A stretch of DNA of 64,000 nucleotides from Photobacterium malacitanum (GTDB lineage Bacteria > Pseudomonadota > Gammaproteobacteria > Enterobacterales > Vibrionaceae): the NCBI RefSeq assembly GCF_900185615.1, contig NZ_FYAK01000002.1, positions 124,001 through 188,000 of the forward strand, given 5' to 3'. The notes under the pieces were generated by a model. It saw only the letters and a list, made by a program, of their open reading frames with translations. It ran no database searches and was not told the origin of the DNA. The position numbers were made by a program, and so were the translations under genes. The number at the start of each line of letters is the position of its first letter. The stretch's first letter is position 1. Below are positions 54,076 through 64,000 of the stretch, one piece after another.

Positions 54076-55509
54076 TTAACTATCGACCCATTTTTTAAAT
54101 AACTGCTGGTTAACGAGTTGATTGAGGTTATAGTGTACCGTTGTTGTATTTGGTGTCGCTTGATTAAAATCTGTTGGCGGTGTTAATACTCGGCGACCAT
54201 TATAAATAACGCTGTAATTTTTATTAACATTAAGAACGATTTTATAATGCTTTGCTCTTATTTTAGGTAGAGTAAATGTACCATTTTCTTCTATATTGAA
54301 AGTAAGTTCTTTAGGGTATTCCTGTAGTATTTTTTCGGCATATTGTTGAGTGAACTTTTCAATTACATTTTTATTTTTACAAAGTAAAGCGAAATTAATT
54401 ATAGGATCTTTTATTTTTCCATTAGAAAATAATGGCGCTAACTTAGAATAAAATGTAGGTGTTGATATGTTTATCTGATTATTATCATCAAGTAAGAATC
54501 TATTGATGGCAGTATTCATCTCAAAATTTAATTTTCTTAATTGCTTTATTTCTAAACTAATAGCATCACAAGGGCGAGTTTTTTTACTCATAAGGCGTCT
54601 TTCTGCTAAGTTGTTGTTAGCATTGATTAAATCTTTTTGTAAGTAACTGTTGAAAACTTGTTTACCATAATTTGGCTCAAAGTGACCATTGAGTTCTACC
54701 ATTGTATGCCATAATTTTGGAACATAATGCTCAAAAATAACATTAATTTGTTGTTGATGATTAACTGGAACTTTAGTGATCAATTCATCATGATTATAAT
54801 AAATACAAGCATAAGGTGAAACGAGATTTATTTTTTTATAATCACCTAAATATGTTGAACAATTAATGGTATCATGTGCTTTATATTTAAATTTAAGTTC
54901 AGATATTAAAGTAAATATTAAATCATTATTTAGTTGAATTGCACGCAGTTCTTCTTTTAATTCTCGACGTAGTTTCGTATAGTATTGTTGTTTTTCTTTA
55001 ATTGTACTTTTTATCATTGCAATATTTTCAATATGTTGCTCTTCTGTCATTTCCATGATAGATAAACGAGCATTGATCGATGCAATTTCTTGCCTATAAT
55101 AATTTAGTTTATTATTAATATCATCTTGAAGTTGTCTTTTTAATATATTTACTTCAATCATGTTTCTTTTATAAATTAATGCACTGTTATAAAGCGATTG
55201 CACAAAAATATTTGAATCATCAATATGAGTTTGATTAAATTGATAAATTAAATGTTCAATATCTTCGAGATAATGTGGGTTAGATAACCAATTCGAATTA
55301 ATTAATGATTGTGATGCATTTTTTAGATTAGAGAAGTCGGAGGGAATAGTAAAAGGACTATATGTATCAGTAATAATGAACCCTTGTTGTTCTTGAGAGG
55401 TAATGATTTCAGGATCGATATTAAAAGATGAATAATCAATATGATTATAATCATCACACCCTGTGACGATGCATAAAACAATCAAAGATACGTTTGAAAA
55501 GATGTTCAT
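54076..55509 (-). CDS. Lipoprotein with a long coiled coil
   Basis: 477 residues. The lipobox is IVTGC with Cys18. Residues about 115-195 (NILKRQLQDDINNKLNYYRQ ... and the following Glu/Lys-rich heptads) look like a coiled coil. The rest is Asn/Ile-rich and not recognised. The C-terminal region (ENGTFTLPKIRAKHYKIVLN) may be a beta domain. It is probably anchored in the outer membrane. Confidence 0.6.
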   Translation of the reverse strand: MNIFSNVSLIVLCIVTGCDDYNHIDYSSFNIDPEIITSQEQQGFIITDTYSPFTIPSDFSNLKNASQSLINSNWLSNPHYLEDIEHLIYQFNQTHIDDSNIFVQSLYNSALIYKRNMIEVNILKRQLQDDINNKLNYYRQEIASINARLSIMEMTEEQHIENIAMIKSTIKEKQQYYTKLRRELKEELRAIQLNNDLIFTLISELKFKYKAHDTINCSTYLGDYKKINLVSPYACIYYNHDELITKVPVNHQQQINVIFEHYVPKLWHTMVELNGHFEPNYGKQVFNSYLQKDLINANNNLAERRLMSKKTRPCDAISLEIKQLRKLNFEMNTAINRFLLDDNNQINISTPTFYSKLAPLFSNGKIKDPIINFALLCKNKNVIEKFTQQYAEKILQEYPKELTFNIEENGTFTLPKIRAKHYKIVLNVNKNYSVIYNGRRVLTPPTDFNQATPNTTTVHYNLNQLVNQQLFKKWVDS

Positions 55510-55690
55510 TTTTAAATAGTTACATTTACTTTACCAATGAAAGGCATTATACCGATGTAACAGTCATATACAAGGTGCATAATGCTTGTTTTTTTTGTTG
55601 GTAATTGATGTGTTGGTGTGATTATTATGTGATCAATAATGGTTGTATGGTTAAATATAGTAACATTTAATATTAAGGTTGGAGGCGATA

Positions 55691-56011
55691 ATGTTAGTAA
55701 CATTTAGTAGTAAATCTCATGGTAATATCACTATGTTTGGTGATATAGCGCAGTCATTAATTACAATGATGGGGTTTTCAACCGATGTACCAGGGGCAAT
55801 AAGAGCAGAAGATGTTGCGTGTGCGCTAGTAAATTTAGAGAAAAAACTTGCACATATAGCGCAACAACAATCAGAGAATATAACACAAGAGATTGATAAT
55901 GAAGACGAAAAAGAAACCGAGACGCAGATTAGTCTTAATGTTCGTGCCGTTCCCCTTATCGATTTACTTAAAGATGCTATTTCAACCCAAAGTTATGTGA
56001 TGTGGGAGTAA
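55691..56011 (+). CDS. DUF1840 protein
   Basis: 106 residues from ATG 55691, with GGAGG 9 bases upstream. It opens MLVTFSSKSHGNITMFGDIA, the DUF1840 hallmark, and has an acidic linker near residues 70-85. Function unknown; cytoplasmic. Confidence 0.8.
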   Translation: MLVTFSSKSHGNITMFGDIAQSLITMMGFSTDVPGAIRAEDVACALVNLEKKLAHIAQQQSENITQEIDNEDEKETETQISLNVRAVPLIDLLKDAISTQSYVMWE

Positions 56012-56022
56012 GATTAAAGGAT

Positions 56023-56640
56023 TTATTTTACTAAGTGTAATGGCGCAAATGGATCATCGTCAGGATCATTTAACCATAAATATTCAGTATCGGCAGCAAT
56101 GCGACGCGCAGTGGCATCGCCGTATTGATGTCCTATGATCGCTAATGACATATCAAGACTCGCTGAGCTGCCAGATGCAGTAAAGATATTATTACTATGC
56201 ACCCAGCGAGCAGATGTTTGCCATTTTATATTACGTCCAAACTGAGATACCCAATCAAGGTGTTTTTGGGTCGTTGTTGCTGTGCAATTATCAAGTAGAC
56301 CTGCATTAGCAAGCAATGCTGCCCCTGTTGAGGTTGAACATATAATCTGTTGCTGGGGCGCCACTTTTTTTAACCAACTTAAAATATGGTCATTATGGGT
56401 GGCAAATCGAATCCCCACACCACCTGGAATAATGAGGATCCCTGCAGTGATATCGTCATTAAAGCTGAGCATTGGTTGTAGGCTAATGCCTTGTGTACTG
56501 CTAACGTTTTTACCGTCTATCGTTATTATTTGTAATTGGTAATGCTCAGGTAATAAACCAAACATGTGTAATGGACCCAACGCATCAAGTAACTCAAATT
56601 GTTCAACAAGCAAAATAGTGACAGTTTGTCGTGTGACCAT
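56023..56640 (-). CDS. DJ-1/PfpI-family protein
   Basis: 205 residues of the ThiJ/PfpI fold. The elbow reads CSTSTGAALLA: the position of the usual nucleophile Cys (V-C-T-G) is Ser here, with a Cys three residues earlier. It could be an inactive or isonitrile-hydratase-like member. It lacks the AraC domain of the similar GlxA protein at 35280. Confidence 0.78.
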   Translation of the reverse strand: MVTRQTVTILLVEQFELLDALGPLHMFGLLPEHYQLQIITIDGKNVSSTQGISLQPMLSFNDDITAGILIIPGGVGIRFATHNDHILSWLKKVAPQQQIICSTSTGAALLANAGLLDNCTATTTQKHLDWVSQFGRNIKWQTSARWVHSNNIFTASGSSASLDMSLAIIGHQYGDATARRIAADTEYLWLNDPDDDPFAPLHLVK

Positions 56641-56824
56641 TTTATATACCTTGTAATAAAGATAATGTAATTAGTAATAGTCTAATAAGTCATGTTTGGT
56701 TGTGTTGGAGATGATAATTTAGCTTTTATAATTGCATTATGAGGATAATGCTTGTTATTCAGCGGCGAATGATTACAATCAGCCCCCTGTTTAAAAATGG
56801 CTCAAAATATCAGCTAACACGATT

Positions 56825-57025
56825 ATGAATAGAAAGAAAAAAATTAACGAAACGTTAAAAAAGAAAATGAAGAAGGCAAATGCAAAGCTAAATAAAAGCA
56901 ATAAGCCTCGTTATATTTCTAAAGCAGAACGTGCCAAGCTTGATGAAGAAGCTGCACAGGTTACTGAAGCTACAGATGTAACATCTGATACAACCATTGC
57001 TAGTGATATCGAATCAGCAAGTTAA
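56825..57025 (+). CDS. DUF2986 protein, small and basic
   Basis: 66 residues with a Lys-rich start (MNRKKKINETLKKKMKKANA) typical of DUF2986, and an acidic Thr/Ala tail. It may bind RNA or ribosomes, but that is only a guess from charge. It lies just before a helicase gene. Confidence 0.75.
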   Translation: MNRKKKINETLKKKMKKANAKLNKSNKPRYISKAERAKLDEEAAQVTEATDVTSDTTIASDIESAS

Positions 57026-57190
57026 TCAATAGCAAAAAATGAATTTTATATCTTAAACAGAAATATGATTTTGGTCGTTTTTCTGTTTTTTCGCATTATA
57101 CCTATCGTGATTGGCAGGGTAATGCTTGCTTATCATTAGATGAGCAATTTACTACGCGATTGTGCGTTTAATTTATACAAGAGAGATGCT

Positions 57191-58642
57191 ATGAGTTTTG
57201 CCTCTTTAGGCCTATCTGCCCCAATTCTTGAAGCTGTTGCTAAACAAGGATACGAAAAACCATCCCCAATTCAAGCGCAAGCAATACCTGCGATTATCGA
57301 AGGCAAGGATGTCATGGCGGCGGCACAAACGGGTACAGGCAAAACAGCAGGTTTTACATTGCCACTACTAGAAAAATTATCTGGTGGCCAATCTGCTCGT
57401 TCAAATCATATTCGTGCACTTATTCTTACTCCTACGCGTGAGCTTGCCGCTCAAGTAGGTGATAATGTTGCAAAGTACAGCAAAAATTTACCAATAAATT
57501 CAGCGGTTGTTTTTGGTGGAGTAAAAGCTCATCAACAAATCAATCGTCTACGTCAAGGTGCTGATGTTTTAGTTGCCACACCGGGTCGTTTAATGGATTT
57601 ACATAGCCAAAATGCGGTTAAATTTCGTGATGTTGAAATTTTAGTATTAGATGAAGCTGACCGTATGTTGGATATGGGCTTTATTCGTGATATTCGTAAA
57701 ATTTTAGCGTTACTACCTAAAAAACGCCAAAACTTACTGTTTTCAGCGACATTCTCTGATGATATTCGTGCGCTTGCTAAAGGGTTAGTTAATAATCCGG
57801 TTGAGATTGATGTTAATCCACGCAACCAAACCGCACCAACGGTTAAGCAGTGGATTTTCCCTGTCGATCAAAAGAAAAAAGCAAACTTACTAACTAAGTT
57901 GTTGAATGAGCGTAAATGGAAACAAGTGTTAGTGTTTACTAAAACTAAACATGGGGCTAATCGATTAGCGACTCACTTAGAAAGCCGTGGTATTTCATCT
58001 GCTGCGATCCATGGCAATAAGAGCCAAGGCGCACGCACTAAAGCACTGGCTAATTTTAAATCAGGCGATGTGCGTGTACTGGTTGCGACTGATATTGCAG
58101 CGCGTGGTTTAGACATTGAACAGTTGCCACAAGTGGTTAACTTTGAATTACCGCATGTTGCTGAAGATTACGTTCACCGTATCGGTCGTACTGGTCGCGC
58201 GGGTTGTGTTGGTGAAGCAATTTCATTAGTGTGTGCTGATGAATTTGGTGATTTGAGTGCTATTGAGCGTTTAACTAAGCAAGTGTTAGATCGTGAAATC
58301 GTTGAAGGATTTGAGCCATCGATTGCTTTACCTGCATCAAGATTAGACACGCGCCCATTAGCAGCTAAAAAGCCAAAGAAAGCACGAACATTCTCAGCGA
58401 ATGGTGAAAAACGTCCACGCTCTAATGGCAAGCCAGCAACGCGTCGCAAACCAACGCCACGTAGTGATGATGCGCCACGATCAGAGGGTAAACCTGCACG
58501 TCGTAAGCCGCGTCCTACAGATGCTAAGCCTAAAGCAACAGAGGGCAAGCCAGCACGTCGTTACAATGATGAAAAGCCCAAGACTGACGGTCGTCGTGCT
58601 CCTCAACGTAACCGCAAGCCAGCAGCGACGACAGCAAGTTAA
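57191..58642 (+). CDS. rhlE: DEAD-box RNA helicase RhlE
   Basis: 483 residues from ATG 57191 ([13 protein letters not shown]), the usual RhlE start; the longer frame from 57140 adds a non-conserved leader. Motifs [33 protein letters not shown] and [10 protein letters not shown] are all present. The C-terminal 110 residues are repeats of basic KPARRK/RRKP blocks that should bind RNA. The gene is monocistronic with a strong terminator. Confidence 0.9.
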   Translation: MSFASLGLSAPILEAVAKQGYEKPSPIQAQAIPAIIEGKDVMAAAQTGTGKTAGFTLPLLEKLSGGQSARSNHIRALILTPTRELAAQVGDNVAKYSKNLPINSAVVFGGVKAHQQINRLRQGADVLVATPGRLMDLHSQNAVKFRDVEILVLDEADRMLDMGFIRDIRKILALLPKKRQNLLFSATFSDDIRALAKGLVNNPVEIDVNPRNQTAPTVKQWIFPVDQKKKANLLTKLLNERKWKQVLVFTKTKHGANRLATHLESRGISSAAIHGNKSQGARTKALANFKSGDVRVLVATDIAARGLDIEQLPQVVNFELPHVAEDYVHRIGRTGRAGCVGEAISLVCADEFGDLSAIERLTKQVLDREIVEGFEPSIALPASRLDTRPLAAKKPKKARTFSANGEKRPRSNGKPATRRKPTPRSDDAPRSEGKPARRKPRPTDAKPKATEGKPARRYNDEKPKTDGRRAPQRNRKPAATTAS

Positions 58643-58687
58643 TCTTGTGTCTATCGTTTAATTGGTCGAGTTAATCGAGCTGATAAA

Positions 58688-58731
58688 TAACCAGCGTGTG
58701 ATGACGAATAATCATCGCGCTGGTTTTTTTT
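58688..58731 (+). terminator. Strong terminator
   Basis: AACCAGCG ... GATGAC/...CATC... CGCTGGTT followed by eight T. Confidence 0.88.
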
Positions 58732-58746
58732 ATTGTAAATTTGGCG

Positions 58747-59793
58747 TTAGCTTCTTAGTGACAACGTCACACAGGGGATAGCGTGATCGGTACTGTAACC
58801 ATCTTCATCAAAGCTACTATTAATTAAATGCTTATTTTCAGTATGATAATCACTGACTTCAAACAATGAACCTAAGTATTGAGCATTAAATTCTTGTGAT
58901 AATAAAATATAATCAAGTACCGATGTTTTAGCACCAAAATAGTGAGTCGGTGGGCGAGGTAAGTCAGGTTGTTCAGTATTATGGATAAACAAGTTCCAAC
59001 TATCATAAAGACGGTAATACCCAATTAAACGTTCAATCTCGCTATCAGACATACCAAAAACATTGCCAGCTATTAGCTGTTCTAAGCATGAGCTTGAGAG
59101 TTCATCATTAAAATCTCCCATCAATATCATTGGATGAGTGCTTGCTTGGCGTTGTTTTAAAATTGCTAACAATAACAGGTTAGCTTCTGTACCACGTAGC
59201 ATTGCAGATCCCCAACTTCCTAATCGTTGACTTACAAACCGCGATAAAGCGGTATCTGCTGGCACAATAGCTTCAGGCAGTGGATCATCAAACAGCGAGC
59301 GTTTTGATTTGAAATGTGTGACATAGCAATCAGTTAAACCAATATGTGGAATATCGATAGTGGCGCGTAAAGGTTGACGACTGAAATTAAAGTCAGTTAA
59401 ACCGAGTAATGCAGCGGCCTGTTGATCTGCATCTACGGGCGCAATGTCTACGATAGGGTACTTGGATGCGATTGCAACAACAGGACTGCGATAGATAAAA
59501 TCGTCAATAACTGTCGGTGTGTCAACAACAGCGTAATAGGGGTAATCTGCATTTTTTAGTAATGCCTGTAGGCTATCACTACTGAATACTTCTTGAAAAC
59601 CAATAATATCTGGTTGGTTTTTAGTGACAAAGCGAGTGATCCACGCCTGCTTCTTATGCCATTGCTCAGTGGTGTAAATATTCTGAAAATCATAATAAGC
59701 CATCGGTGGCTCAAGATAATTTAATAAGTTAAAACTGGCAATTTTAACGGTAGATACAGGCACTTCATAAGAGGGCTGATTGATGTTTGGCAC
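58747..59793 (-). CDS. Endonuclease/exonuclease/phosphatase-family protein
   Basis: 348 residues. EEP motifs: ASFNLLNYL near the N-terminus, IGFQEVF (Glu), MGDFND and the late STDHAIP with catalytic His. It has no signal peptide and no DNA-binding extension, so it could be a metal-dependent phosphodiesterase on nucleic acids or phospholipids. Monocistronic. Confidence 0.82.
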   Translation of the reverse strand: MPNINQPSYEVPVSTVKIASFNLLNYLEPPMAYYDFQNIYTTEQWHKKQAWITRFVTKNQPDIIGFQEVFSSDSLQALLKNADYPYYAVVDTPTVIDDFIYRSPVVAIASKYPIVDIAPVDADQQAAALLGLTDFNFSRQPLRATIDIPHIGLTDCYVTHFKSKRSLFDDPLPEAIVPADTALSRFVSQRLGSWGSAMLRGTEANLLLLAILKQRQASTHPMILMGDFNDELSSSCLEQLIAGNVFGMSDSEIERLIGYYRLYDSWNLFIHNTEQPDLPRPPTHYFGAKTSVLDYILLSQEFNAQYLGSLFEVSDYHTENKHLINSSFDEDGYSTDHAIPCVTLSLRS

Positions 59794-59923
59794 ACTACAC
59801 TCTCAGTAAATATAGCCAAAGTGCATAACTTCGGCTTTATGATTACGCTACATTATTGATAAGTAGCATACCAGAGTGACAGCTTAATAACAGTGATGGT
59901 TGTTGATAACCGCAATAAGTAGG

Positions 59924-60538
59924 TTATCGAAATAGTTTACTGATATTGGCTTTGGGCGTTTTAGCGAATTTTTGCATTAATGAAAAGGGCACGTCGTTAA
60001 TACCATATTGCTGTTTGATATCATCAATCATAGTCAGCCATAACCGTGCTGTCATTTCAGAATCGGCTAATGCACGGTGAAATACCCCATCATGATGAAT
60101 ATGCTTATAGTCGACTAACGTCCCTAGTTTATGATTAGGGGCATGTTGATATAAACGTCGAGCGATGAGCATTGAACATGCAAATTGATCGCTATATTTG
60201 CGGTCGATTAATTCTAGCTCAGCATTAAGAAAACGTTGGTCAAAAGAAGCATTATGGGCAACTAGATTGGCATCACCAATAAAATCAGCAAATTCTGCCA
60301 TAACATCTTCACAGCAAGGTGCTGTACGAAGCATGTTATTACTAATACCTGTGTAGTTTTCGATAAAATGACTAATACGAAAGCCAGGATTCATTAATTG
60401 TTGGAAATGTGCCACAACATGACCATCTTCAAGTTTTACCGCACCAATTTCTATTGCACGATCACCTTGTGTTGGTGACAAACCTGTGGTTTCAAAGTCG
60501 AGCACGATAACGCTATTTGCAGAACGAGAACTTATCAT
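59924..60538 (-). CDS. DnaQ-type 3'-5' exonuclease
   Basis: 204 residues, DEDDh family: [11 protein letters not shown] (Asp, Glu), [10 protein letters not shown] (Asp) and [13 protein letters not shown] (His, Asp). It resembles the PolC/epsilon-like stand-alone exonucleases rather than DnaQ itself. The role could be RNA or DNA trimming. Confidence 0.88.
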   Translation of the reverse strand: MISSRSANSVIVLDFETTGLSPTQGDRAIEIGAVKLEDGHVVAHFQQLMNPGFRISHFIENYTGISNNMLRTAPCCEDVMAEFADFIGDANLVAHNASFDQRFLNAELELIDRKYSDQFACSMLIARRLYQHAPNHKLGTLVDYKHIHHDGVFHRALADSEMTARLWLTMIDDIKQQYGINDVPFSLMQKFAKTPKANISKLFR

Positions 60539-60731
60539 TTTTAAATCTTTAGCAGTAAGAAGAGCAGTATTGTAGCGCTATCAATGACGTTGTAAATCAT
60601 CGTCGGTCAATTTTATTTGACTTATAATGGTGAAATTAACAACAAATACATGCAAAATTACTGTCTTTTAAATCATATTTACGGTTTTTATTCCCTGAGG
60701 GAATCATTACGATGTTATTATTTAACGCCTA

Positions 60732-62750
60732 ATGAACTCACCTCTTGATTATGAGCTTATCAATCGTTCTATGAAAAAACACATCCACCGTCAGATCCGT
60801 GATCATAAGCAAGAAAAAGCATTATTTATACGTCGAGCGATTCAAGCCTTCATTGCTATTATTATTTTAACCTGTGTGTTAATTGGTAACCTTTATCATT
60901 TACAAGTGCAAGACTACAGTGAATATAAAGCACGCGCTAATAGTAATAGTATTAAACTGATTCCCGTTGCGCCGAATCGTGGCCGTATTTATGATCGTAA
61001 TGGAGTGATATTGGCGGATAATATTCCTGTTTGTTCATTAGAAATTATTCCCGATCAAGTGAAAAACTTGCCGCAAGTGCTGATTAAGCTACAACAGTTA
61101 TTAGGGATCTCAGATCAAGAGATTGCGGCGTTTAATAAAGCAAAGCAACAAACCCAAGCTTTTAAACCAGTAGTACTTATTGCACATATGGATAATAAAC
61201 AAGTTGCTGTATTTTCAGTTAATGAATTTGAATATCCAGGCGTTAATGTTGATGCCCATCTTGAGCGTTATTATCCTTACGGTGCATCATTAACCCATTT
61301 ATTAGGTTATGTTGGCAAAATTAATGATCGTGATATTGCCGCGTTAAAAAAGAGCGGTAAATACGATAATTATAGAGCTTCTCGTAGCATCGGTAAGTTG
61401 GGCATTGAACGTTACTATGAAAATATGCTGCATGGTAAAACAGGCTATGAAACCGTTGAAGTAAATAGCCATGGCCGTGTAGTCAGAACCTTATCTTATG
61501 TGCCGCCTGTCGCAGGAAAAGATATAAAATTAACCATCGATATTAATTTACAGTTATATGCGCAAAAATTGCTGACGTTGCAACAAAAAGATCATACGAC
61601 AGGACTAATGGTAACCAAAGTACGTCGTGGTGCAATTGTGGCTATGAACCCTAAAAATGGGGCGATCTTAGCCATGGTATCTAGCCCAAGTTATAACCCT
61701 AACTTGTTCGTGAATGGGATTTCATCTAAAGCGTATGCCGCATTATTAAATGATCCTGCTCATCCCTTGATAAATCGGGATACACTGGGTTTATACCCAC
61801 CGGGCTCGACAGTAAAACCTGAATTAGCGGCAGCTGGCTTAACCACTGGGGTCATTACTGTTCACACTGTACGTAATAACCACGGTTGGTGGCGTATTCC
61901 TAATAGTAAAAGCCGTAAGTTTAGGGACGATAGAGTACAAGGTTTTGCAAATGTTGATATCTATAAAGCGATTGAGGATTCTGTAAATACTTATTTCTAT
62001 CAAGTTGCTTATGGGTTAGGTATTGATCGATTGTCGGCATGGATGACTAAATTTGGTTACGGCCAACATTCAGGCATTGATATCGACGAGGATTCTACCG
62101 GTACTATGCCGACTCGTGCATGGAAAATGGCGCGTTTTCATCGACCATGGATGGAGGGTGATACTATACCGCTCGGTATTGGACAAGGCTATTGGACCGC
62201 AACACCAATACAAATAGCCAAAGCAACTTCTGTGATTGCTGAAGATGGTGTTGAACATCGGCCGCATTTATTGAAAGACATTATCGACGGTAAAATTCAA
62301 CAGCCAGTGACCTTTGCTGATTTTAAACCGTTGACGTCGGTGCCTCAAAAAGATTGGGCGATCATTAAAAAAGGTATGGAACTGGTGGTTGAAAAAGGAA
62401 CTGCCCGTCAAATGTTCAAAAATATGCCATTTCAAGTTGCAGGTAAAACCGGTACGAGTCAGGTGTATTCATTAAAAGATACTCAGCATTATGATGCTAA
62501 TGAAGTTGCTGAGCATTTCAAAGATCATGCTTTATTTACTGGGTTTGCTCCCGCTAATAATCCGAGTATCTTAGTCACAGTTGTATTAGAACACGGAGGT
62601 TGGGGATGGCACGCAGCGCCATTTGCTCGTGATATTATGGAGTATGTGTTAGTTAAGCCAACATTAAGTCCACAGCCAAATGAGTTAGTACAGCAACCAT
62701 CGCCATCATTGGCAGGATTAACTGGTGCTGTACCACAGCCTTCAAAGTGA
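60732..62750 (+). CDS. Penicillin-binding protein 2 (PBP2-type transpeptidase)
   Basis: 672 residues. The start is uncertain: 60732 or ATG 60771 (MKKHIHRQIRDHKQEKALF), neither with a good ribosome site. One N-terminal membrane helix (41-58), a PBP dimer domain, then the transpeptidase: Ser359-T-V-Lys362, SVN near 418 and KTGTSQ near 573. It cross-links peptidoglycan for cell elongation. In most gammaproteobacteria mrdA sits beside rodA; here it does not, so this may be a second copy. Confidence 0.88.
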   Translation: MNSPLDYELINRSMKKHIHRQIRDHKQEKALFIRRAIQAFIAIIILTCVLIGNLYHLQVQDYSEYKARANSNSIKLIPVAPNRGRIYDRNGVILADNIPVCSLEIIPDQVKNLPQVLIKLQQLLGISDQEIAAFNKAKQQTQAFKPVVLIAHMDNKQVAVFSVNEFEYPGVNVDAHLERYYPYGASLTHLLGYVGKINDRDIAALKKSGKYDNYRASRSIGKLGIERYYENMLHGKTGYETVEVNSHGRVVRTLSYVPPVAGKDIKLTIDINLQLYAQKLLTLQQKDHTTGLMVTKVRRGAIVAMNPKNGAILAMVSSPSYNPNLFVNGISSKAYAALLNDPAHPLINRDTLGLYPPGSTVKPELAAAGLTTGVITVHTVRNNHGWWRIPNSKSRKFRDDRVQGFANVDIYKAIEDSVNTYFYQVAYGLGIDRLSAWMTKFGYGQHSGIDIDEDSTGTMPTRAWKMARFHRPWMEGDTIPLGIGQGYWTATPIQIAKATSVIAEDGVEHRPHLLKDIIDGKIQQPVTFADFKPLTSVPQKDWAIIKKGMELVVEKGTARQMFKNMPFQVAGKTGTSQVYSLKDTQHYDANEVAEHFKDHALFTGFAPANNPSILVTVVLEHGGWGWHAAPFARDIMEYVLVKPTLSPQPNELVQQPSPSLAGLTGAVPQPSK

Positions 62751-62795
62751 TGAAAAATCAGTCGTAATATATGGGCTGTGGTGCAGTATTTGCTA

Positions 62796-64000
62796 TTAGA
62801 ATTTGTGTTCAGACGAGGTGTTGGACCATAAGTGAAGCATCGCTAATAATTCAGAGGCCATGTAGGGTTTACATAAAATATCGTCCATGCCAGCATTAAT
62901 ACAGGCATCGCGCTCAGCGGTTGTGGTGCCAGCTGTTAAAGCAATAATCGGCTTATTGAAATGCTGTTTACGTAATGCTTTCGTTGCACAATAACCATCC
63001 ATAATGGGCATACGGCAATCCATTAACACAATATCAAAATCGTGTTGGGCGATAATATTTAAAGCGGCTTGCCCATTATCAACGATAGTGATGTCAATTT
63101 GATGTTTTTTTAACATTAGTTCAATGATCATTTGGTTAGTCTTTAAATCTTCTACAACCAAAATGCGTAATTGCTGTAATGCCTTATGCGATGCTGGAGA
63201 GGGGTGAGGTTGGGTATTATCAGTGATGCTAATTGCCAAAGGAATGGTAACTGAAAAGGTGGTACCAAGATCAGGTTCACTGATTAAGGTTATATTACCA
63301 TTCATCTGCTGGCACAACTGCTTACAAATTGCGAGCCCTAATCCTGTTCCTTCATGGCTACGTTTACTTGAAATATCGACCTGACTAAAAGGTTTAAATA
63401 ATTTGTGTTGCAGTTGTTGTGCTATGCCGCAGCCACTGTCTTTAATAGTAAAAATAAGGCAATCGTTAACCCAAGCAAATTTAGCATGCACAAATCCTTG
63501 CTGGGTAAACTTTATCGCATTGGCAATAAGGTTGACGTAAATTTGTTTAAGGCGGTCTTCATCACCACGAATAGATCGTGGAATATCAGTGTTATATTCA
63601 ATTTTAAAATCTAACCGTTTCTCTAGTGCACGGTGGGAAAATATATCCCTAAGCTTAATAACTAATAGATGGCAATCAAACGGCTTTTCGATTAGCTCTA
63701 ACATACCCGCGTTTATTTTACTGAAATCAAGTAAGTCATTAATGATCGCGCGTAGTAATTCTCCTGAATGGTTTAATGTATTGAGCAATTTGGTTTGATT
63801 TGTATTTAATGGTGTGTCTTGTAATAATTCTGCAGAGCCTAATAAGCCATTGAGTGGCGTACGTAATTCATGATTGATCATCGCTAAAAAATCACGGGTT
63901 GATTGCTCGGAATCTTCTGCACGTTGGCGAGCATGAATGGCTTGACTCAGTGTGATTTGACGACCAATTGCGGAGCGGAATAATTCACAAAATAGAGCTA
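62796..64000 (-). CDS. Hybrid histidine kinase with receiver domain, 5' end beyond the window
   Basis: At least 401 codons; the frame is open to the right edge. The HisKA H-box is MINHELRTPLNGLLG with the phospho-His, followed by HATPase_c (N box NLIANAIKF, G boxes DSGCGIA and GTGLGLA) and a receiver domain (VVEDLKTNQMI, MDCRMPIMDG with phospho-Asp, LTAGT, CKPY). The ATG at 63881 is internal: RAEDSEQSTRDFLA precedes it in frame. The sensor part is not in view, so the signal is unknown. Confidence 0.9.
   Translation of the reverse strand, partial: ALFCELFRSAIGRQITLSQAIHARQRAEDSEQSTRDFLAMINHELRTPLNGLLGSAELLQDTPLNTNQTKLLNTLNHSGELLRAIINDLLDFSKINAGMLELIEKPFDCHLLVIKLRDIFSHRALEKRLDFKIEYNTDIPRSIRGDEDRLKQIYVNLIANAIKFTQQGFVHAKFAWVNDCLIFTIKDSGCGIAQQLQHKLFKPFSQVDISSKRSHEGTGLGLAICKQLCQQMNGNITLISEPDLGTTFSVTIPLAISITDNTQPHPSPASHKALQQLRILVVEDLKTNQMIIELMLKKHQIDITIVDNGQAALNIIAQHDFDIVLMDCRMPIMDGYCATKALRKQHFNKPIIALTAGTTTAERDACINAGMDDILCKPYMASELLAMLHLWSNTSSEHKF

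Overview
The window looks like a chromosomal segment of a low-GC Photobacterium (Vibrionaceae). The best single clue is the Cu,Zn superoxide dismutase at 18 kb, which reads like the Photobacterium leiognathi bacteriocuprein. DmsABC, a chitin-oligosaccharide-binding protein homologue, DUF1840, DUF2797 and DUF2986 proteins and two RhlE-type helicases also fit a marine gammaproteobacterium. Species is not assigned. No tRNA, rRNA, CRISPR array or intact prophage was seen.

Region 1 (1 to about 12,010) is the distal part of a chromosomal integron cassette array. The cassettes carry a DUF4365 nuclease-like gene with an overlapping partner, a HEPN protein, an HNH nuclease, a winged-helix/YhfG-like antitoxin whose Fic partner is broken after five codons, a UDG-like protein, a GNAT/DUF1778 toxin-antitoxin pair facing backwards, a secreted alpha/beta hydrolase, a hexapeptide acetyltransferase and a GNAT acetyltransferase. 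The key evidence is that the first bases of a cassette are the reverse complement of the motif just after its own gene, as expected for R' and R'' of attC; this holds in seven cassettes. The spacers are far longer than ordinary attC sites because they hold six copies of a 150-bp inverted-repeat element, fragments of a tyrosine recombinase gene and tandem palindromic repeats. No integron integrase is in the window; from cassette orientation it should lie to the left.

Region 2 (12 to 24.4 kb) holds an MFS transporter, small proteins, a cysteine hydrolase, and a periplasmic oxidative-stress cluster (exported catalase, exported ankyrin protein, Cu,Zn-SOD), followed by a YoaK-like membrane protein and a large secreted protein with a chitin-binding module.

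Region 3 (24.5 to 33.6 kb) is respiratory and redox: dmsABC facing a TorD-type chaperone and a NapF-like ferredoxin across a shared promoter region with a candidate FNR site, then a patatin-like lipase, a nitroreductase with a YgiN-like monooxygenase, and a ferredoxin/GltD-type flavoprotein.

Region 4 (34 to 64 kb) is ordinary housekeeping and accessory metabolism: a FabY-like ketosynthase, a HAD phosphatase, an orphan solute-binding protein, two DEAD-box helicases, an ABC-class ATPase, an APH-type kinase, a complete polar amino acid ABC importer, an AroG-type DAHP synthase, several small or unknown secreted proteins, an EEP-family nuclease, a DnaQ-type exonuclease, a PBP2 away from rodA, and a hybrid histidine kinase cut by the window end. 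Most convergent gene pairs are separated by clear hairpin terminators.
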